A stretch of 64,000 nt of DNA, taken from NCBI RefSeq assembly GCF_002157625.1, contig NZ_BDMM01000001.1:186001-250000 (forward strand), read 5' to 3'. This document shows positions 7,639-16,385 of the stretch, in pieces. Source of the stretch: Brevundimonas sp. SH203. GTDB taxonomy: Bacteria > Pseudomonadota > Alphaproteobacteria > Caulobacterales > Caulobacteraceae. Numbering within the stretch: position 1 is the stretch's first letter; each line of letters opens with the position of its first letter. The notes beneath the pieces were generated by a model that saw only the letters and a list, made by a program, of their open reading frames with translations, was not told where the DNA came from and did not search any database. Made by a program: the position numbers and the translations under genes.

Positions 7639-8865
7639 TTGTTCGACTACAAGGCCGCCTTCAGCCGCTCCGTGGAGCAGGTTCGCAGCGAAGGACGCTA
7701 TCGCGTCTTCGCCGATCTCAAGCGCGTGCGCGGCCAGTTCCCGCTGGCCGTGCGTCGTCGCGAGGACGGAACCCAGCAGGACGTCGTCATCTGGTGCTCC
7801 AACGACTATCTCGGCATGGGCCAGCACGACGCCGTGCTGGCGGCCATGCATGAAGAGATCGACGCCGTGGGCGCCGGCGCGGGCGGCACCCGCAACATTT
7901 CCGGCACGACCCGCTCTGCGGTGGACCTGGAGGCCGAACTGGCCGACTGGCACCAGAAGGAAGCGGCCCTGCTGTTCACCTCGGGCTATGTCGGCAACGA
8001 GGCCACGCTGTCGACGCTTCAGAAGATCCTGCCGGGCCTGATCGTCTTTTCCGATTCGCTGAACCATGCCTCAATGATCGCCGGCATCCGCAATGGCGGC
8101 GGCGAGCGCCATGTGTTCAGGCACAACGATCTGGCGCATCTTGAGGCCCTGCTGGCCGCTGCGCCCGCCGAGGCGCCCAAGCTGATCGCTTTCGAAAGCG
8201 TCTATTCGATGGACGGCGACATCGCCGATCTGGCCGGCACCATCGCCCTGGCCCGGAAATACGGCGCCATGACCTATCTGGACGAGGTCCATGCCGTAGG
8301 CCTGTATGGCGCGACCGGCGCGGGCGTGGCCGAACGCGACGGCGTGCTGGGCCAGATCGACATCATCGAATGCACCCTGGGCAAGGCCATCGGCGTGATG
8401 GGCGGCTATATCGCCGCCGACGCCGTGATCGTGGACGCGGTGCGCAGCTGGGCCTCGGGCTTCATCTTCACCACCAGCCTGCCGCCGGCCTTGACGGCGG
8501 GGGCGCTGGCCTCGGTGCGGCATCTGAAGAGCCACCCGGAACTGCGTGAAAAACATCAGGAACGCGCCGCGACGCTGAAGGCCCGTTTCGCCGCCGCCGG
8601 CATTCCAGTGATGGAGAGCGAGAGCCACATCGTGCCCGTGCATGTCGGCAATCCGATCCACTGCAAGATGATCTCGGACATGCTGCTGGACGACTACGGC
8701 GTCTATGTTCAGCCGATCAACTATCCGACTGTGCCCAAGGGGACCGAGCGGCTGCGCTTCACCCCGTCGCCGAACCATACGGACGAGATGATGGACCATC
8801 TGGTCCAGGCGATGGACGCGCTGTTCGCCCACTGCAACGTGGCGCGCCGTCCCGCCGCCGCATGA
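7639..8865 (+). CDS. hemA: 5-aminolevulinate synthase
   Basis: This pyridoxal-phosphate enzyme condenses glycine and succinyl-CoA, the committed step of haem synthesis in alphaproteobacteria (C4 route). The 408-residue length is typical. Motifs include the glycine-rich [26 protein letters not shown], the PLP aspartate region [11 protein letters not shown], and the PLP lysine in [13 protein letters not shown] (Lys249). The start must be the TTG at 7639: an in-frame TAA at 7621-7623 blocks anything longer, and the product then begins MFDYKAAF, as in the family. No strong ribosome-binding site is seen. A 25-base palindrome lies just upstream. Its stop overlaps the ATG of the next small gene (ATGA). 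Confidence 0.97.
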   Translation: MFDYKAAFSRSVEQVRSEGRYRVFADLKRVRGQFPLAVRRREDGTQQDVVIWCSNDYLGMGQHDAVLAAMHEEIDAVGAGAGGTRNISGTTRSAVDLEAELADWHQKEAALLFTSGYVGNEATLSTLQKILPGLIVFSDSLNHASMIAGIRNGGGERHVFRHNDLAHLEALLAAAPAEAPKLIAFESVYSMDGDIADLAGTIALARKYGAMTYLDEVHAVGLYGATGAGVAERDGVLGQIDIIECTLGKAIGVMGGYIAADAVIVDAVRSWASGFIFTTSLPPALTAGALASVRHLKSHPELREKHQERAATLKARFAAAGIPVMESESHIVPVHVGNPIHCKMISDMLLDDYGVYVQPINYPTVPKGTERLRFTPSPNHTDEMMDHLVQAMDALFAHCNVARRPAAA

Positions 8866-9044
8866 CGACGGGCGACGACCTCGGCGAGGTCATCGTCGAG
8901 TTCGTTCGCAACGGCCCCTACGTCAAATGCTCGGCCATCCACGTCGCCACCGGCCGCGAGGTCAGCGCCATGGGGCCGGCGAACGAACCCAAGTCCGTCG
9001 AGCGGATCGCGATCGCCAAGCTGCGGCGTACCCTGGCGACATAG
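8862..9044 (+). CDS. Small conserved protein coupled to hemA (DUF6898-like)
   Basis: This 60-residue protein contains the block [28 protein letters not shown], followed by a short helix-like [15 protein letters not shown]. From memory this resembles a small alphaproteobacterial family (DUF6898). The ATG overlaps the hemA stop by four bases, so it is probably translated with hemA. No signal peptide or membrane segment is present. No function is known to me. The tight coupling hints at a role linked to haem synthesis or simply a conserved neighbourhood. Confidence 0.72.
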   Translation: MTTGDDLGEVIVEFVRNGPYVKCSAIHVATGREVSAMGPANEPKSVERIAIAKLRRTLAT

Positions 9045-9077
9045 CGCGTGCAACGGTGTCCGCTTAGGAACAGGACG

Positions 9078-9623
9078 ATGCAAGACACGCCCACGCTCAA
9101 CACGCCGCGTTTCGAAATGCGCAAGCTGGTTCGCCAGGATGCAGCAGCGCTGTTTTCCACCCTGTCCGACGACGCCCAGTGTCTCTACATGTCGCGCGGC
9201 GCCTTTGGCAGCGAGGCGGAACTGGCGGATTGGCTGACCGATCCGACATGGCCAGGCCGGACCTGGATCGCCGTGGACCGAACCACAGGGGCCGTCGCCG
9301 GTCGATATGTCGCCTTTCCCGGTCGAGACGACGGGGTGTTCGAAGTCGGCTATGTCACGGTCATCGACTACCAGGGCCGCGGCGCAGCCAAGGAGTGTAT
9401 GATCGCCTTGATGTCCCATCTCTTCGAGCGTGAGCAGCGTCGGCGGGTCTATGCGGAAATCGACGCCGAGAATGCCGCATCCATCGCCTTGGCCGAGAGC
9501 CTCGGCCTTGTTCGAGAGGGCTGTCTGAGGGAGCACGAAACGACCCACAAGGGGCTGTGCGACATGGTGATCTATGGCGCGCTTCGACGCGAGTGGCGGG
9601 CGCCCCAGGCGTCAACGATCTAG
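9078..9623 (+). CDS. GNAT family N-acetyltransferase, RimJ/RimL type
   Basis: This 181-residue protein starts MQDTPTLNTPRFEMRKLV, the usual start of RimJ/RimL-like acetyltransferases (TPRL..R). Later it shows VGYVTVIDYQGRGAAKECM, the acetyl-CoA pyrophosphate loop, and NAASIALAESLGLVREG, the C-terminal alpha/beta block. The substrate may be a ribosomal protein, another protein N-terminus or a small amine; the sequence does not decide. An upstream GTG at 9048 is in frame, but the ATG at 9078 follows AGGAACAGG and fits the family better. It stands 33 bases after the hemA-linked small gene and may share its transcript. Confidence 0.85.
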   Translation: MQDTPTLNTPRFEMRKLVRQDAAALFSTLSDDAQCLYMSRGAFGSEAELADWLTDPTWPGRTWIAVDRTTGAVAGRYVAFPGRDDGVFEVGYVTVIDYQGRGAAKECMIALMSHLFEREQRRRVYAEIDAENAASIALAESLGLVREGCLREHETTHKGLCDMVIYGALRREWRAPQASTI

Positions 9624-9704
9624 CTGCGGCGCGCCCTTGAGGCAGGCTAATGAACATAGACACGCCCGCGGAACAGTGATTGTCTGCCCGTGTGAGAGGT
9701 GATT

Positions 9705-10061
9705 ATGCTGCAGCCAAGCGGGCCTGGGCCTCTCGGATGGGGCGCTTTTTCGATCTTCGCCGTATTGGCAGGCTTGGCGCTCCTAACGGGTGCGGATCAT
9801 GCGGCGCCGGGGTGTACTGGCCCATCGGTTGAACGCTGCGACTATATCGCGACGGCGAAGGCTGCTGTGGCCGAGCATTCTTATCGTCGCTTCGATCCAG
9901 AGCTTGGTTTCGAGATCGTCGAAGCGGGCTCGTCCGTGCGGGTGCAGCAGTATCTGCCCAACGGGTCGCTCGCCATATTCGAGGGGCCTGCTGTTCTGAT
10001 CGACCGGAAGAGCTGTCGTCCCTGTAGTGTCGAGGTTCGCAAAAAGGGCGGAGCGGAGTGA
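9705..10061 (+). CDS. Hypothetical protein with N-terminal membrane or signal segment
   Basis: I do not recognise this 118-residue protein. It has a hydrophobic stretch near residues 14-29 (GAFSIFAVLAGLALLTGA), either a signal peptide or a membrane anchor. The outer part has four cysteines (in APGCTGPSVERC and RKSCRPCSVE) that could form disulfides, which supports export. The central segment FDPELGFEIVEAGSSVRVQQYLP and IFEGPAVLIDRKS has the alternating pattern of a small alpha+beta fold, perhaps NTF2-like. The ATG at 9705 follows GAGAGG; a GTG two codons earlier is possible. Codon use is less GC-rich than in the neighbours, so coding is likely but less certain. Confidence 0.55.
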   Translation: MLQPSGPGPLGWGAFSIFAVLAGLALLTGADHAAPGCTGPSVERCDYIATAKAAVAEHSYRRFDPELGFEIVEAGSSVRVQQYLPNGSLAIFEGPAVLIDRKSCRPCSVEVRKKGGAE

Positions 10062-10120
10062 TACAGTGAGGTTTACCCGCCTCCAGCCAGGCGATCTTTG
10101 AGTAGCTATCTTGGACGCCG

Positions 10121-10136
10121 CCACAAGATATTGTGG
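10121..10136. promoter_or_regulatory. Candidate NrdR box upstream of glyA-nrdR
   Basis: The 16-base palindrome CCACAAGATATTGTGG fits the known NrdR box (about aCaCtATATaTaGtGt) at most conserved positions, including CAC on the left, AT at the centre and GTG on the right. It lies 54 bases before the glyA start and about 1.3 kb before nrdR in the same operon, suggesting autoregulation. NrdR usually binds paired boxes about three helical turns apart. I find no convincing second box, only a different palindrome (GGCCTAGATAGGCC at 10150-10163). Confidence 0.55.
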
Positions 10137-10189
10137 TTCCTTCCGCTGAGGCCTAGATAGGCCAGCTTCTGATTTGCGGGGATTCCAGC

Positions 10190-11473
10190 GTGACGGCCTT
10201 CACCCACGACGCCTATTTCACCAAGACCTTGGCCGACGCCGATCCGGATGTCTTCAAGGGCATTCAGGGCGAACTGGGGCGTCAGCGCGAACAGATCGAA
10301 TTGATCGCGTCCGAGAACATCGTCTCCCAGGCGGTGCTGGACGCGCAAGGGTCGGTCCTGACCAACAAATACGCCGAAGGCTATCCCGGTCGCCGTTACT
10401 ACGGCGGCTGCGAGTTCGTGGACGTCACCGAGGATCTGGCGCGCGAGCGGGCCAAGACGCTGTTCGGCGCGGCCTTCGCCAACGTCCAGCCGCACTCGGG
10501 CGCCCAGGCCAACCAGGCGGTCTTCTTCACCCTGCTGCAGCCGGGCGACACCTTCCTGGGTATGGACCTGGCCTGCGGCGGGCACCTGACGCACGGTTCT
10601 CCGGCCAACCAGTCGGGCAAATGGTTCCGCCCCGTCACCTACAAGGTGCGCGAGGACACCCATCTGATCGACTATGACCACGTCGCCGAAATGGCCGAGC
10701 GCGAGAAGCCCAAGCTGATCCTGGCCGGCGCCTCGGCCTATAGCCGTCATATCGACTTCAAACGCTTCCGCGAGATCGCCGACAGCGTGGGCGCCTATCT
10801 GATGGTGGACATGGCCCACTATGCCGGCCTGGTCGCGGGCGGCGCCTATCCCGACCCGATCCCGCACGCCCATGTCGTCACCACCACGACGCACAAGACC
10901 CTGCGCGGCCCGCGCGGCGGCATGATCCTGTCCAACGACGCGGACCTGGGCAAGAAGATCAATTCGGCCGTCTTCCCCGGCCTGCAGGGCGGCCCGCTGG
11001 AACACGTCATCGCCGGCAAGGCCGTGGCCTTCGGCGAGGCGCTGAAGCCCGAGTTCAAGCTCTACGCCCAGCAGGTGGTCAAGAACGCCCAGGCCCTGGC
11101 CGCCGTTCTGGTCGAGCGCGGTCTGGCCATCGTCTCGGGCGGCACCGACAGCCACCTGATGCTGGTCGATCTGCGGCCCAAGGGCGTGACCGGCAAGGCG
11201 ACCGAGCATGAGCTCGAAAAGGCGCTGATGACCTGCAACAAGAACGGCGTGCCGTTCGACACCGCCCCGTTCACCGTCACCTCGGGCGTCCGCCTGGGCA
11301 CGCCGGCGGGCACCACGCGCGGCTTCGGCGAGGAAGAATTCAAGCAGATCGGTCACTGGATCGCCGACGTCGTCTCGTCGATGAACGGCGGCGACGAGGC
11401 CGATCCGGCCGTGGTCGCGGGCGTGGCGGCGCAGGTGCGAGAGTTGACGCACCGCTTCCCGATCTACGGATAA
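10190..11473 (+). CDS. glyA: Serine hydroxymethyltransferase
   Basis: This cytoplasmic PLP enzyme converts serine and tetrahydrofolate to glycine and 5,10-methylene-tetrahydrofolate, supplying one-carbon units for thymidylate and purines. The 427-residue length is typical. Landmarks are [55 protein letters not shown] and the PLP lysine in [14 protein letters not shown] (Lys236). The GTG start follows GCGGGGA at suitable spacing. It heads a long operon; nrdR follows after 7 bases. A candidate NrdR box upstream would link glycine/folate supply to deoxynucleotide control. Confidence 0.98.
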   Translation: MTAFTHDAYFTKTLADADPDVFKGIQGELGRQREQIELIASENIVSQAVLDAQGSVLTNKYAEGYPGRRYYGGCEFVDVTEDLARERAKTLFGAAFANVQPHSGAQANQAVFFTLLQPGDTFLGMDLACGGHLTHGSPANQSGKWFRPVTYKVREDTHLIDYDHVAEMAEREKPKLILAGASAYSRHIDFKRFREIADSVGAYLMVDMAHYAGLVAGGAYPDPIPHAHVVTTTTHKTLRGPRGGMILSNDADLGKKINSAVFPGLQGGPLEHVIAGKAVAFGEALKPEFKLYAQQVVKNAQALAAVLVERGLAIVSGGTDSHLMLVDLRPKGVTGKATEHELEKALMTCNKNGVPFDTAPFTVTSGVRLGTPAGTTRGFGEEEFKQIGHWIADVVSSMNGGDEADPAVVAGVAAQVRELTHRFPIYG

Positions 11474-11480
11474 GTCGCTG

Positions 11481-11966
11481 ATGAAGTGCCCTTTTTGCGG
11501 TCATCAGGACACTCAGGTCAAGGATAGCCGGCCGTCGGACGACGGCTCGGCCATTCGCCGCCGCCGGTCCTGCCCCAACTGCAACGGGCGCTTCACCACC
11601 TTCGAGCGCGTTCAGCTGCGCGAACTGGTCATCCTGAAGCGGAACGGCCGACGCACCCCGTTCGACCGCGACAAGCTGGAACGGTCGCTGGGCGTGGCCC
11701 TTCGTAAACGCCCGGTCCAGGCCGATCAGGTCGAGCAGATGGTCAACCGCATCGTGCGTCAGCTGGAGAGCCTGGGCGAGACGGAAATCCCGTCCAGCAC
11801 GGTCGGCGACTTCATCATGAAAGCGCTGAAGGGCGTGGATGAGGTCGCCTATGTCCGTTACGCCTCGGTTTACAAGGACTTCCGTCACACCGGCGACTTC
11901 GCCAAATTCCTGGGTGCGGAAGGGCTCGCCGACGGGGCGCAGGACGAGCCGACCGGCAAGGTCTGA
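11481..11966 (+). CDS. nrdR: Transcriptional repressor NrdR
   Basis: NrdR represses ribonucleotide reductase genes when dATP is high. The 161-residue protein has the N-terminal zinc ribbon ([17 protein letters not shown] ... [14 protein letters not shown]; four cysteines in CPFC and CPNC) followed by an ATP-cone (about residues 46-136: [21 protein letters not shown] to [13 protein letters not shown]). Both parts are complete and the length is normal, with a short acidic tail. It is 7 bases downstream of glyA and overlaps ribD by one base (TGATG). This glyA/nrdR/rib neighbourhood is common in proteobacteria. Confidence 0.98.
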   Translation: MKCPFCGHQDTQVKDSRPSDDGSAIRRRRSCPNCNGRFTTFERVQLRELVILKRNGRRTPFDRDKLERSLGVALRKRPVQADQVEQMVNRIVRQLESLGETEIPSSTVGDFIMKALKGVDEVAYVRYASVYKDFRHTGDFAKFLGAEGLADGAQDEPTGKV

Positions 11967-12586
11967 TGCGGGTCACGCTGAAACTGGCGACCTCGCTGGA
12001 CGGGCGGATCGCCACGGCCTCGGGCGAGAGCCAGTGGATCACCGGCGAGGCGGCGCGGCTGGAGGGCCATCGTCTGCGCGCCGCCCATGACGCCATCCTG
12101 GTCGGCGTCGAGACGGTTCTGCACGACGACCCGGAACTGACCGCCCGTCTGCCGGGCCGGGCCGTGGATCAGCCGCTGCGGGTCGTGCTGGACAGTCGGC
12201 TGCGCACCCCCGCCAGTGCGAAACTGGCCGGCGAGAACACCCTGATCCTGACCGCCGCCGAGCCTCACGCCGTGGGCGCCGCGACCGTGCGCCGGGTCGA
12301 GGTCGAGGACGGCCGCCCCGCCGTCGCCGTGGTCCTGAAGGCCCTGGCCGCCGCCGGTGCGGGGTCTGTCCTGATCGAGGGCGGAGGGCAGGTCGCGGCC
12401 TCCTTCCTGCGCGCAGGCGCCGTCGACGCGCTGGAATGGTTCCGCGCGCCCATCCTGCTGGGCGGGGAGGGACGGCCCTGCGTCGCCGCCCTGGCCCTTG
12501 CAAAGCTGTCTGACGCCCCCAAGTTCCGTCGCCAGGGCGTCGCGCCCGTCGGCGACGATCTGTGGGAACGCTACGTCCGTCTCTGA
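11966..12586 (+). CDS. ribD: Stand-alone RibD-type reductase domain
   Basis: This 206-residue protein contains only the reductase half of RibD (5-amino-6-(5-phosphoribosylamino)uracil reductase): VTLKLATSLDGRIATASGESQWIT at the start, AILVGVETVLHDDPELTAR, RVVLDSRLRTP and VLIEGGGQVAASFL. A normal bifunctional RibD is about 360 residues, with an N-terminal zinc deaminase domain (HAE, PC..C) that is absent. The upstream sequence is nrdR, so nothing has been cut off. The deaminase step must be encoded elsewhere. The ATG overlaps the nrdR stop by one base. It lies in the rib operon, which supports the riboflavin role over a general dihydrofolate-reductase-like role. Confidence 0.86.
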   Translation: MRVTLKLATSLDGRIATASGESQWITGEAARLEGHRLRAAHDAILVGVETVLHDDPELTARLPGRAVDQPLRVVLDSRLRTPASAKLAGENTLILTAAEPHAVGAATVRRVEVEDGRPAVAVVLKALAAAGAGSVLIEGGGQVAASFLRAGAVDALEWFRAPILLGGEGRPCVAALALAKLSDAPKFRRQGVAPVGDDLWERYVRL

Positions 12587-12647
12587 CGCCGTCGATTTCA
12601 GACTATTCAGACTGTGTTTTTCGGGTCCGAAAGGGGCCAGCGTCCAA

Positions 12648-13238
12648 ATGTTCACCGGCATCGTCACCGACATCGGCCGCGTCCGCGAGGTCCGCGAGAC
12701 CGACCGCGACCGCCGCTATGAGATCGCGACGGCCTGGGACACCGCCGGCATCGACCTGGGCGCCTCTATCAGCCACGCAGGTTGCTGCCTGACGGTGACG
12801 GAAAAAGGCCCCGGCTGGTTCGCGGTCGAGGTGTCGAACGAGACCCTGTCCAAAACCACCCTGGGCGCCTGGACCGCCGGCGACGGCGTCAATCTGGAAC
12901 GGGCGGCGAAACTGGGCGACGAGATGGGCGGCCATGTCGTTTCGGGTCATGTCGACGGGCTGGGGCGGATCGTCTCCATCACGCCCGAGGGCGGATCGCA
13001 CCGGGTGGCGGTCGAGGCGCCGGCCCCGCTGCATCGCTATATCGCCGCCAAGGGCTCGATCACCGTCGACGGCGTGTCCCTGACCGTGAACGCGGTCGAG
13101 GGGCAGGTCTTCTGGCTGAACATCATCCCCCACACCTGGCAGGTGACGACGCTGGGCGGGCTTAAAGTCGGCGATCCGGTCAATCTGGAGATCGACATGC
13201 TGGCGCGTTACCTCGCGCGGTGGCAGGAGACGGCATGA
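12648..13238 (+). CDS. ribE: Riboflavin synthase, alpha chain
   Basis: Riboflavin synthase dismutates two lumazines into riboflavin and a pyrimidine that returns to the pathway. The 196-residue protein shows the internal duplication of the family: MFTGIVTDIG with SHAGCCLTVT and VNLERAAKLGDEMGGHVVSGHVDG in the first barrel; ITVDGVSLTVN, NIIPHTWQVTTLG and VNLEIDMLARYL in the second. The frame is open further upstream, but MFTGIV is the invariant start and AGGGG precedes it. A 61-base gap separates it from ribD, with no room for an FMN riboswitch. Its stop overlaps the ribBX start. Confidence 0.97.
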   Translation: MFTGIVTDIGRVREVRETDRDRRYEIATAWDTAGIDLGASISHAGCCLTVTEKGPGWFAVEVSNETLSKTTLGAWTAGDGVNLERAAKLGDEMGGHVVSGHVDGLGRIVSITPEGGSHRVAVEAPAPLHRYIAAKGSITVDGVSLTVNAVEGQVFWLNIIPHTWQVTTLGGLKVGDPVNLEIDMLARYLARWQETA

Positions 13239-14374
13239 TGCAAGTCCCGGCCGCGAACATGAACGACAGCCCGATCAGTCCGATCGAGGACATTCTGGAG
13301 GACGCCCGCAACGGCCGTCCCTACATCCTGGTGGACGCCGAGGACCGCGAGAACGAGGGGGACATCATCATCCCCGCCCAGTTCGCCACGCCGGACCAGA
13401 TCAACTTCATGATCCGCCAGGCGCGCGGTCTGGTCTGTCTGGCCCTGACCGCCGAGCGGGCCCAGCAGCTGCGTCTGCCGCCGATGGCCGCCGACAATCG
13501 TGAGAGCATGAAGACCGCCTTCACCGTTTCCATCGAGGCGAAGGAAGGCGTCACCACCGGCATTTCCGCCGCCGACCGCTCGCGCACCATTCAGGTCGCG
13601 ACCGATGCGTCCAAGGGCATGGACGACATCGTCTCGCCGGGCCACATCTTCCCCCTGGTCGCGCGCGACGGCGGGGTCCTGGTCCGCGCCGGCCACACCG
13701 AGGCGGCCGTGGACATCAGCCGCATGGCCGGCCTGACGCCCGCCGGGGTGATCTGCGAGATCATCAAGGACGACGGCGAGATGGCGCGGATGCCCGACCT
13801 GATCGCCTTCGCCCAGAGGCATGGGCTGAAGATCGGCACCATCGCCGACCTGATCGCCTATCGCCGTCGCACCGAACGGTTCGTCGAGCGGATCATGGAC
13901 ACCCCGTTCGACAGCGTCCACGGCGGCCCGTTCCGCCTGATGCTGTACAAGAACACCATCGAGGGCGCCGAGCATGTGGCTCTGGTCAAGGGCCGCATCG
14001 ACCCGTCCAGACCGACCCTGGTGCGGATGCATCAGGTCGATTTCGCCTGCGATCTGCTGGGCCATGTCGAGGCGCGTCAGGACTATGTGCCCAGCGCCCT
14101 GCGCCAGATCACCGACCATGACGGGTCGGGCGTGGTCGTCTTCCTGCGTGACCCGTCGCTGACGTCGCTGGCCGAGCGGCTGGCGGGCGCGGATCGGCCG
14201 GCGGCGGTGGATCGGTCGCTGCGCGCCTATGGCGTGGGGGCGCAGATCCTGCTGGACCTGGGCGTCAGGGACATGATCGTGATGAGTTCGACGCGACCCG
14301 AACCGACCGCGCTGGAGGGCTATGGCCTGCGTATCGTCGGCTGGCGCGACATGGATGGAGAAACCAAGGCGTGA
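13235..14374 (+). CDS. ribB: 3,4-dihydroxy-2-butanone-4-phosphate synthase with degenerate GTP cyclohydrolase II-like domain (RibBX type)
   Basis: The N-terminal half (about residues 15-220 of 379) is a complete dihydroxybutanone-phosphate synthase: [25 protein letters not shown]-like and [39 protein letters not shown]. The C-terminal half has the GTP cyclohydrolase II layout ([20 protein letters not shown], then [15 protein letters not shown], later [24 protein letters not shown]). The zinc-binding region of active RibA (C-x2-GD-x-FGS-x2-CDCG) is missing, so GTP cyclohydrolase activity is not expected. Such RibBX proteins are known in alphaproteobacteria. The ATG at 13235 overlaps the ribE stop (ATGA); an in-frame GTG at 13220 is possible. 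It overlaps ribH by four bases. Confidence 0.94.
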   Translation: MMQVPAANMNDSPISPIEDILEDARNGRPYILVDAEDRENEGDIIIPAQFATPDQINFMIRQARGLVCLALTAERAQQLRLPPMAADNRESMKTAFTVSIEAKEGVTTGISAADRSRTIQVATDASKGMDDIVSPGHIFPLVARDGGVLVRAGHTEAAVDISRMAGLTPAGVICEIIKDDGEMARMPDLIAFAQRHGLKIGTIADLIAYRRRTERFVERIMDTPFDSVHGGPFRLMLYKNTIEGAEHVALVKGRIDPSRPTLVRMHQVDFACDLLGHVEARQDYVPSALRQITDHDGSGVVVFLRDPSLTSLAERLAGADRPAAVDRSLRAYGVGAQILLDLGVRDMIVMSSTRPEPTALEGYGLRIVGWRDMDGETKA

Positions 14375-14832
14375 ACGAAGCCCCCCGTATTCTGATCGTC
14401 GAGGCCCGTTTCTACGACGACCTGGCCGACGCCCTGCTGGAAGGCGCCAAGGAGACGCTAAAAGCGCGCGGCGCCGACTTCGACGTGGTCACCGTGCCGG
14501 GCGCGCTGGAGATCCCGCCGGCCATCGCCATGGCCGAGGAGGCCGGTCGCTTCCCGACCGCGCCCCGCTATGACGGCTATGTCGCCCTGGGCACGGTCAT
14601 TCGCGGCGAGACCTATCATTTCGAGATCGTCTCGGACCAGTCGGCGGCCGGCATAATGGCCCTGGGCGTAAAGGGGCTGGCCATCGGCAACGGCGTCCTG
14701 ACGACCGAGGACGAGGACCAGGCCTGGTATCGGGCGCGACTTTCGGAAGGGGATAAGGGGGGCGGGGCGGCGAAAGCCTGTCTGGACCTCATTGCCTTGA
14801 AGAAGCGATTGCGCGTAGGCGTCGGCGCATGA
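14371..14832 (+). CDS. ribH: 6,7-dimethyl-8-ribityllumazine synthase
   Basis: RibH condenses the pyrimidine product with dihydroxybutanone phosphate to give lumazine, the substrate of RibE. The 153-residue length is normal. Family motifs are [35 protein letters not shown] (catalytic histidine in TYHFE), [15 protein letters not shown] and GGGAAKACL. The GTG start overlaps the ribBX stop (GTGA) and nusB overlaps its own stop, so the three genes are translationally chained. RibH normally forms pentamers or capsids in the cytoplasm. Confidence 0.98.
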   Translation: MNEAPRILIVEARFYDDLADALLEGAKETLKARGADFDVVTVPGALEIPPAIAMAEEAGRFPTAPRYDGYVALGTVIRGETYHFEIVSDQSAAGIMALGVKGLAIGNGVLTTEDEDQAWYRARLSEGDKGGGAAKACLDLIALKKRLRVGVGA

Positions 14833-15353
14833 CCGAACCGAACAGCGTAAAAGCCGTCCTCGAACAACTCGCCGAAGCCGAAAGGCAGCGCGCCGAGCCC
14901 AATCTGACGTCCAAGCAGCGTCGCGCCCGCACCGTGTCGCGCCTCGCCGCCGTCCAGGCTCTGTATCAGATGGAGCTGGCGGGCGAGGGCGTGGAGACGG
15001 TGATCACCGAATTCTCCAACTTCCGTTTCGACGGCGACATCGAGGGCGAGGCTCTGGCCGAGGCCGATGAGGCCTATTTCGCCGACATCGTGCGCGGGGT
15101 GATCGAAAGCCAGCGCGACATCGACGCCGCCGTCAAGGCGCGCCTGGCCTCCAACTGGAAGCTGGAGCGGATCGACGCCACCCTGCGCGCCCTGCTGCGT
15201 TCGGGCGCCTGGGAGCTGATGAAACACCCGGAGACGCCGCGCGAGGTCGTGATCGACGAATATGTCGAACTGGCCAAGGCCTTCTTCGACGACGCCGAGG
15301 CGCGCTTCGTCAACGCCGCGCTGGACGGCGTGGCCAAAGACACGCGCAAATAA
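14829..15353 (+). CDS. nusB: Transcription antitermination protein NusB
   Basis: NusB binds boxA RNA with S10 (NusE) and takes part in rRNA antitermination. The 174-residue protein has the helical core [18 protein letters not shown] (about residues 37-54), [31 protein letters not shown] and [12 protein letters not shown] at the end, all typical. The N-terminal 35 residues are a charged extension rich in Glu/Lys/Arg, longer than in E. coli. It overlaps ribH by four bases and thiL by one. The ribH-nusB-thiL order is widely conserved. Confidence 0.97.
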   Translation: MTEPNSVKAVLEQLAEAERQRAEPNLTSKQRRARTVSRLAAVQALYQMELAGEGVETVITEFSNFRFDGDIEGEALAEADEAYFADIVRGVIESQRDIDAAVKARLASNWKLERIDATLRALLRSGAWELMKHPETPREVVIDEYVELAKAFFDDAEARFVNAALDGVAKDTRK

Positions 15354-16342
15354 TGCCGGCGCTCGACGTCGCGGGCGAGTTCGAGACGATCGAGAGGCTG
15401 CTGAAGCCCCTGGCCCATCCCGAGTGGGCGAGGGGGCTGACGGACGATGTGGCGGTGCTGCCGTCACGGCCCGGCCATGACCTGATCCTGACCAAGGACG
15501 CCATGGTCGAGGGGGTGCATTTCCTGCCCGACGACCCGCTGGATACGGTGGCCAGGAAGCTGTTGCGGGTGAACCTGTCGGACCTGGCGGCCAAGGGCGC
15601 CGAACCGTTCGGCTATCTGCTGTCCTGCTTCTGGTCCGAACGGTGCGGCTGGCCCGAGCGCGAGGCCTTCGCCGCTGGTCTGGCCGAGGATCAGGCCCGC
15701 TTCGGCGTGGCCCTGCTGGGCGGCGACACCGTCAGGACGCCGGGGCCCGCCAGCTTCTGCCTGACCGCGCTGGGGTGGGCGCCGACGGGGGCTGCGGTGT
15801 CGCGCGCGGGGGCGCAGGTCGGCGATCTGGTGTTCGTCACCGGCGCGATCGGCGACGGTCTGCTGGGTCTCAGAGCTGCGCGGGGAGAGCTGTCGCTGGA
15901 CGAGGTGAGGATCGCCGCCCTGGTCGACCACTACCGGACGCCGACGCCGCGCCTGGATTTCGCCCCGGCGATCCGCGAGTTCGCCACCGCCTCGGTGGAT
16001 GTGTCCGATGGTCTGGCCGCCGACCTGGGCCACATCGCCCGCGCCAGCGGCGTCGGGATCGCCCTGAACCTGAACGTCCTGCCGCTGTCGGCGGCCGCCC
16101 AGGCGTGGTTCGACGACCGCGTCGACGCCCAGCTGTCGCTGGAAGATCTGGCCGGCGGTGGGGACGACTACGAGATCGCCTTCACCGCCCATCCCCGCCA
16201 CGAGGACGCCCTGCGTCGTGAGGCGGAAAAGCGCCTCGTCCGGCTGACGCGGGTGGGGGAGGTCACGCCCGGCGGCGGCCTGACCGCGATCCATGACGGC
16301 CAGCCGGTCGAAATGGCGCGGCGCGGCTGGACTCACGGCTGA
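15353..16342 (+). CDS. thiL: Thiamine-monophosphate kinase
   Basis: ThiL phosphorylates thiamine monophosphate to the active diphosphate. The 329-residue protein belongs to the AIR synthase-like fold: TDDVAVLPSRPGHDLILTKD, VEGVHFLPDDPLDTVARKLLRVNLSDLAAKGA, VALLGGDTVRTPG, ASVDVSDGLAADLGHIA and AGGGDDYEIAFTA are visible in order. The ATG overlaps the nusB stop (TAATG). No intrinsic terminator is obvious after it. A hypothetical secreted protein follows 43 bases later. Confidence 0.97.
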   Translation: MPALDVAGEFETIERLLKPLAHPEWARGLTDDVAVLPSRPGHDLILTKDAMVEGVHFLPDDPLDTVARKLLRVNLSDLAAKGAEPFGYLLSCFWSERCGWPEREAFAAGLAEDQARFGVALLGGDTVRTPGPASFCLTALGWAPTGAAVSRAGAQVGDLVFVTGAIGDGLLGLRAARGELSLDEVRIAALVDHYRTPTPRLDFAPAIREFATASVDVSDGLAADLGHIARASGVGIALNLNVLPLSAAAQAWFDDRVDAQLSLEDLAGGGDDYEIAFTAHPRHEDALRREAEKRLVRLTRVGEVTPGGGLTAIHDGQPVEMARRGWTHG

Positions 16343-16385
16343 GGCGGCAAGGGAATCCTAACGCCCGTCGGATAATCGAACGGCC

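Noticed and set aside
10150..10163. GGCCTAGATAGGCC as the second NrdR box
   Set aside because: It is palindromic but lacks the CAC and GTG ends and is not at the usual spacing from the first box.
12587..12647. An FMN riboswitch before ribE
   Set aside because: The 61-base gap is too short for the RFN element and no conserved segments are seen. None was found before glyA either.
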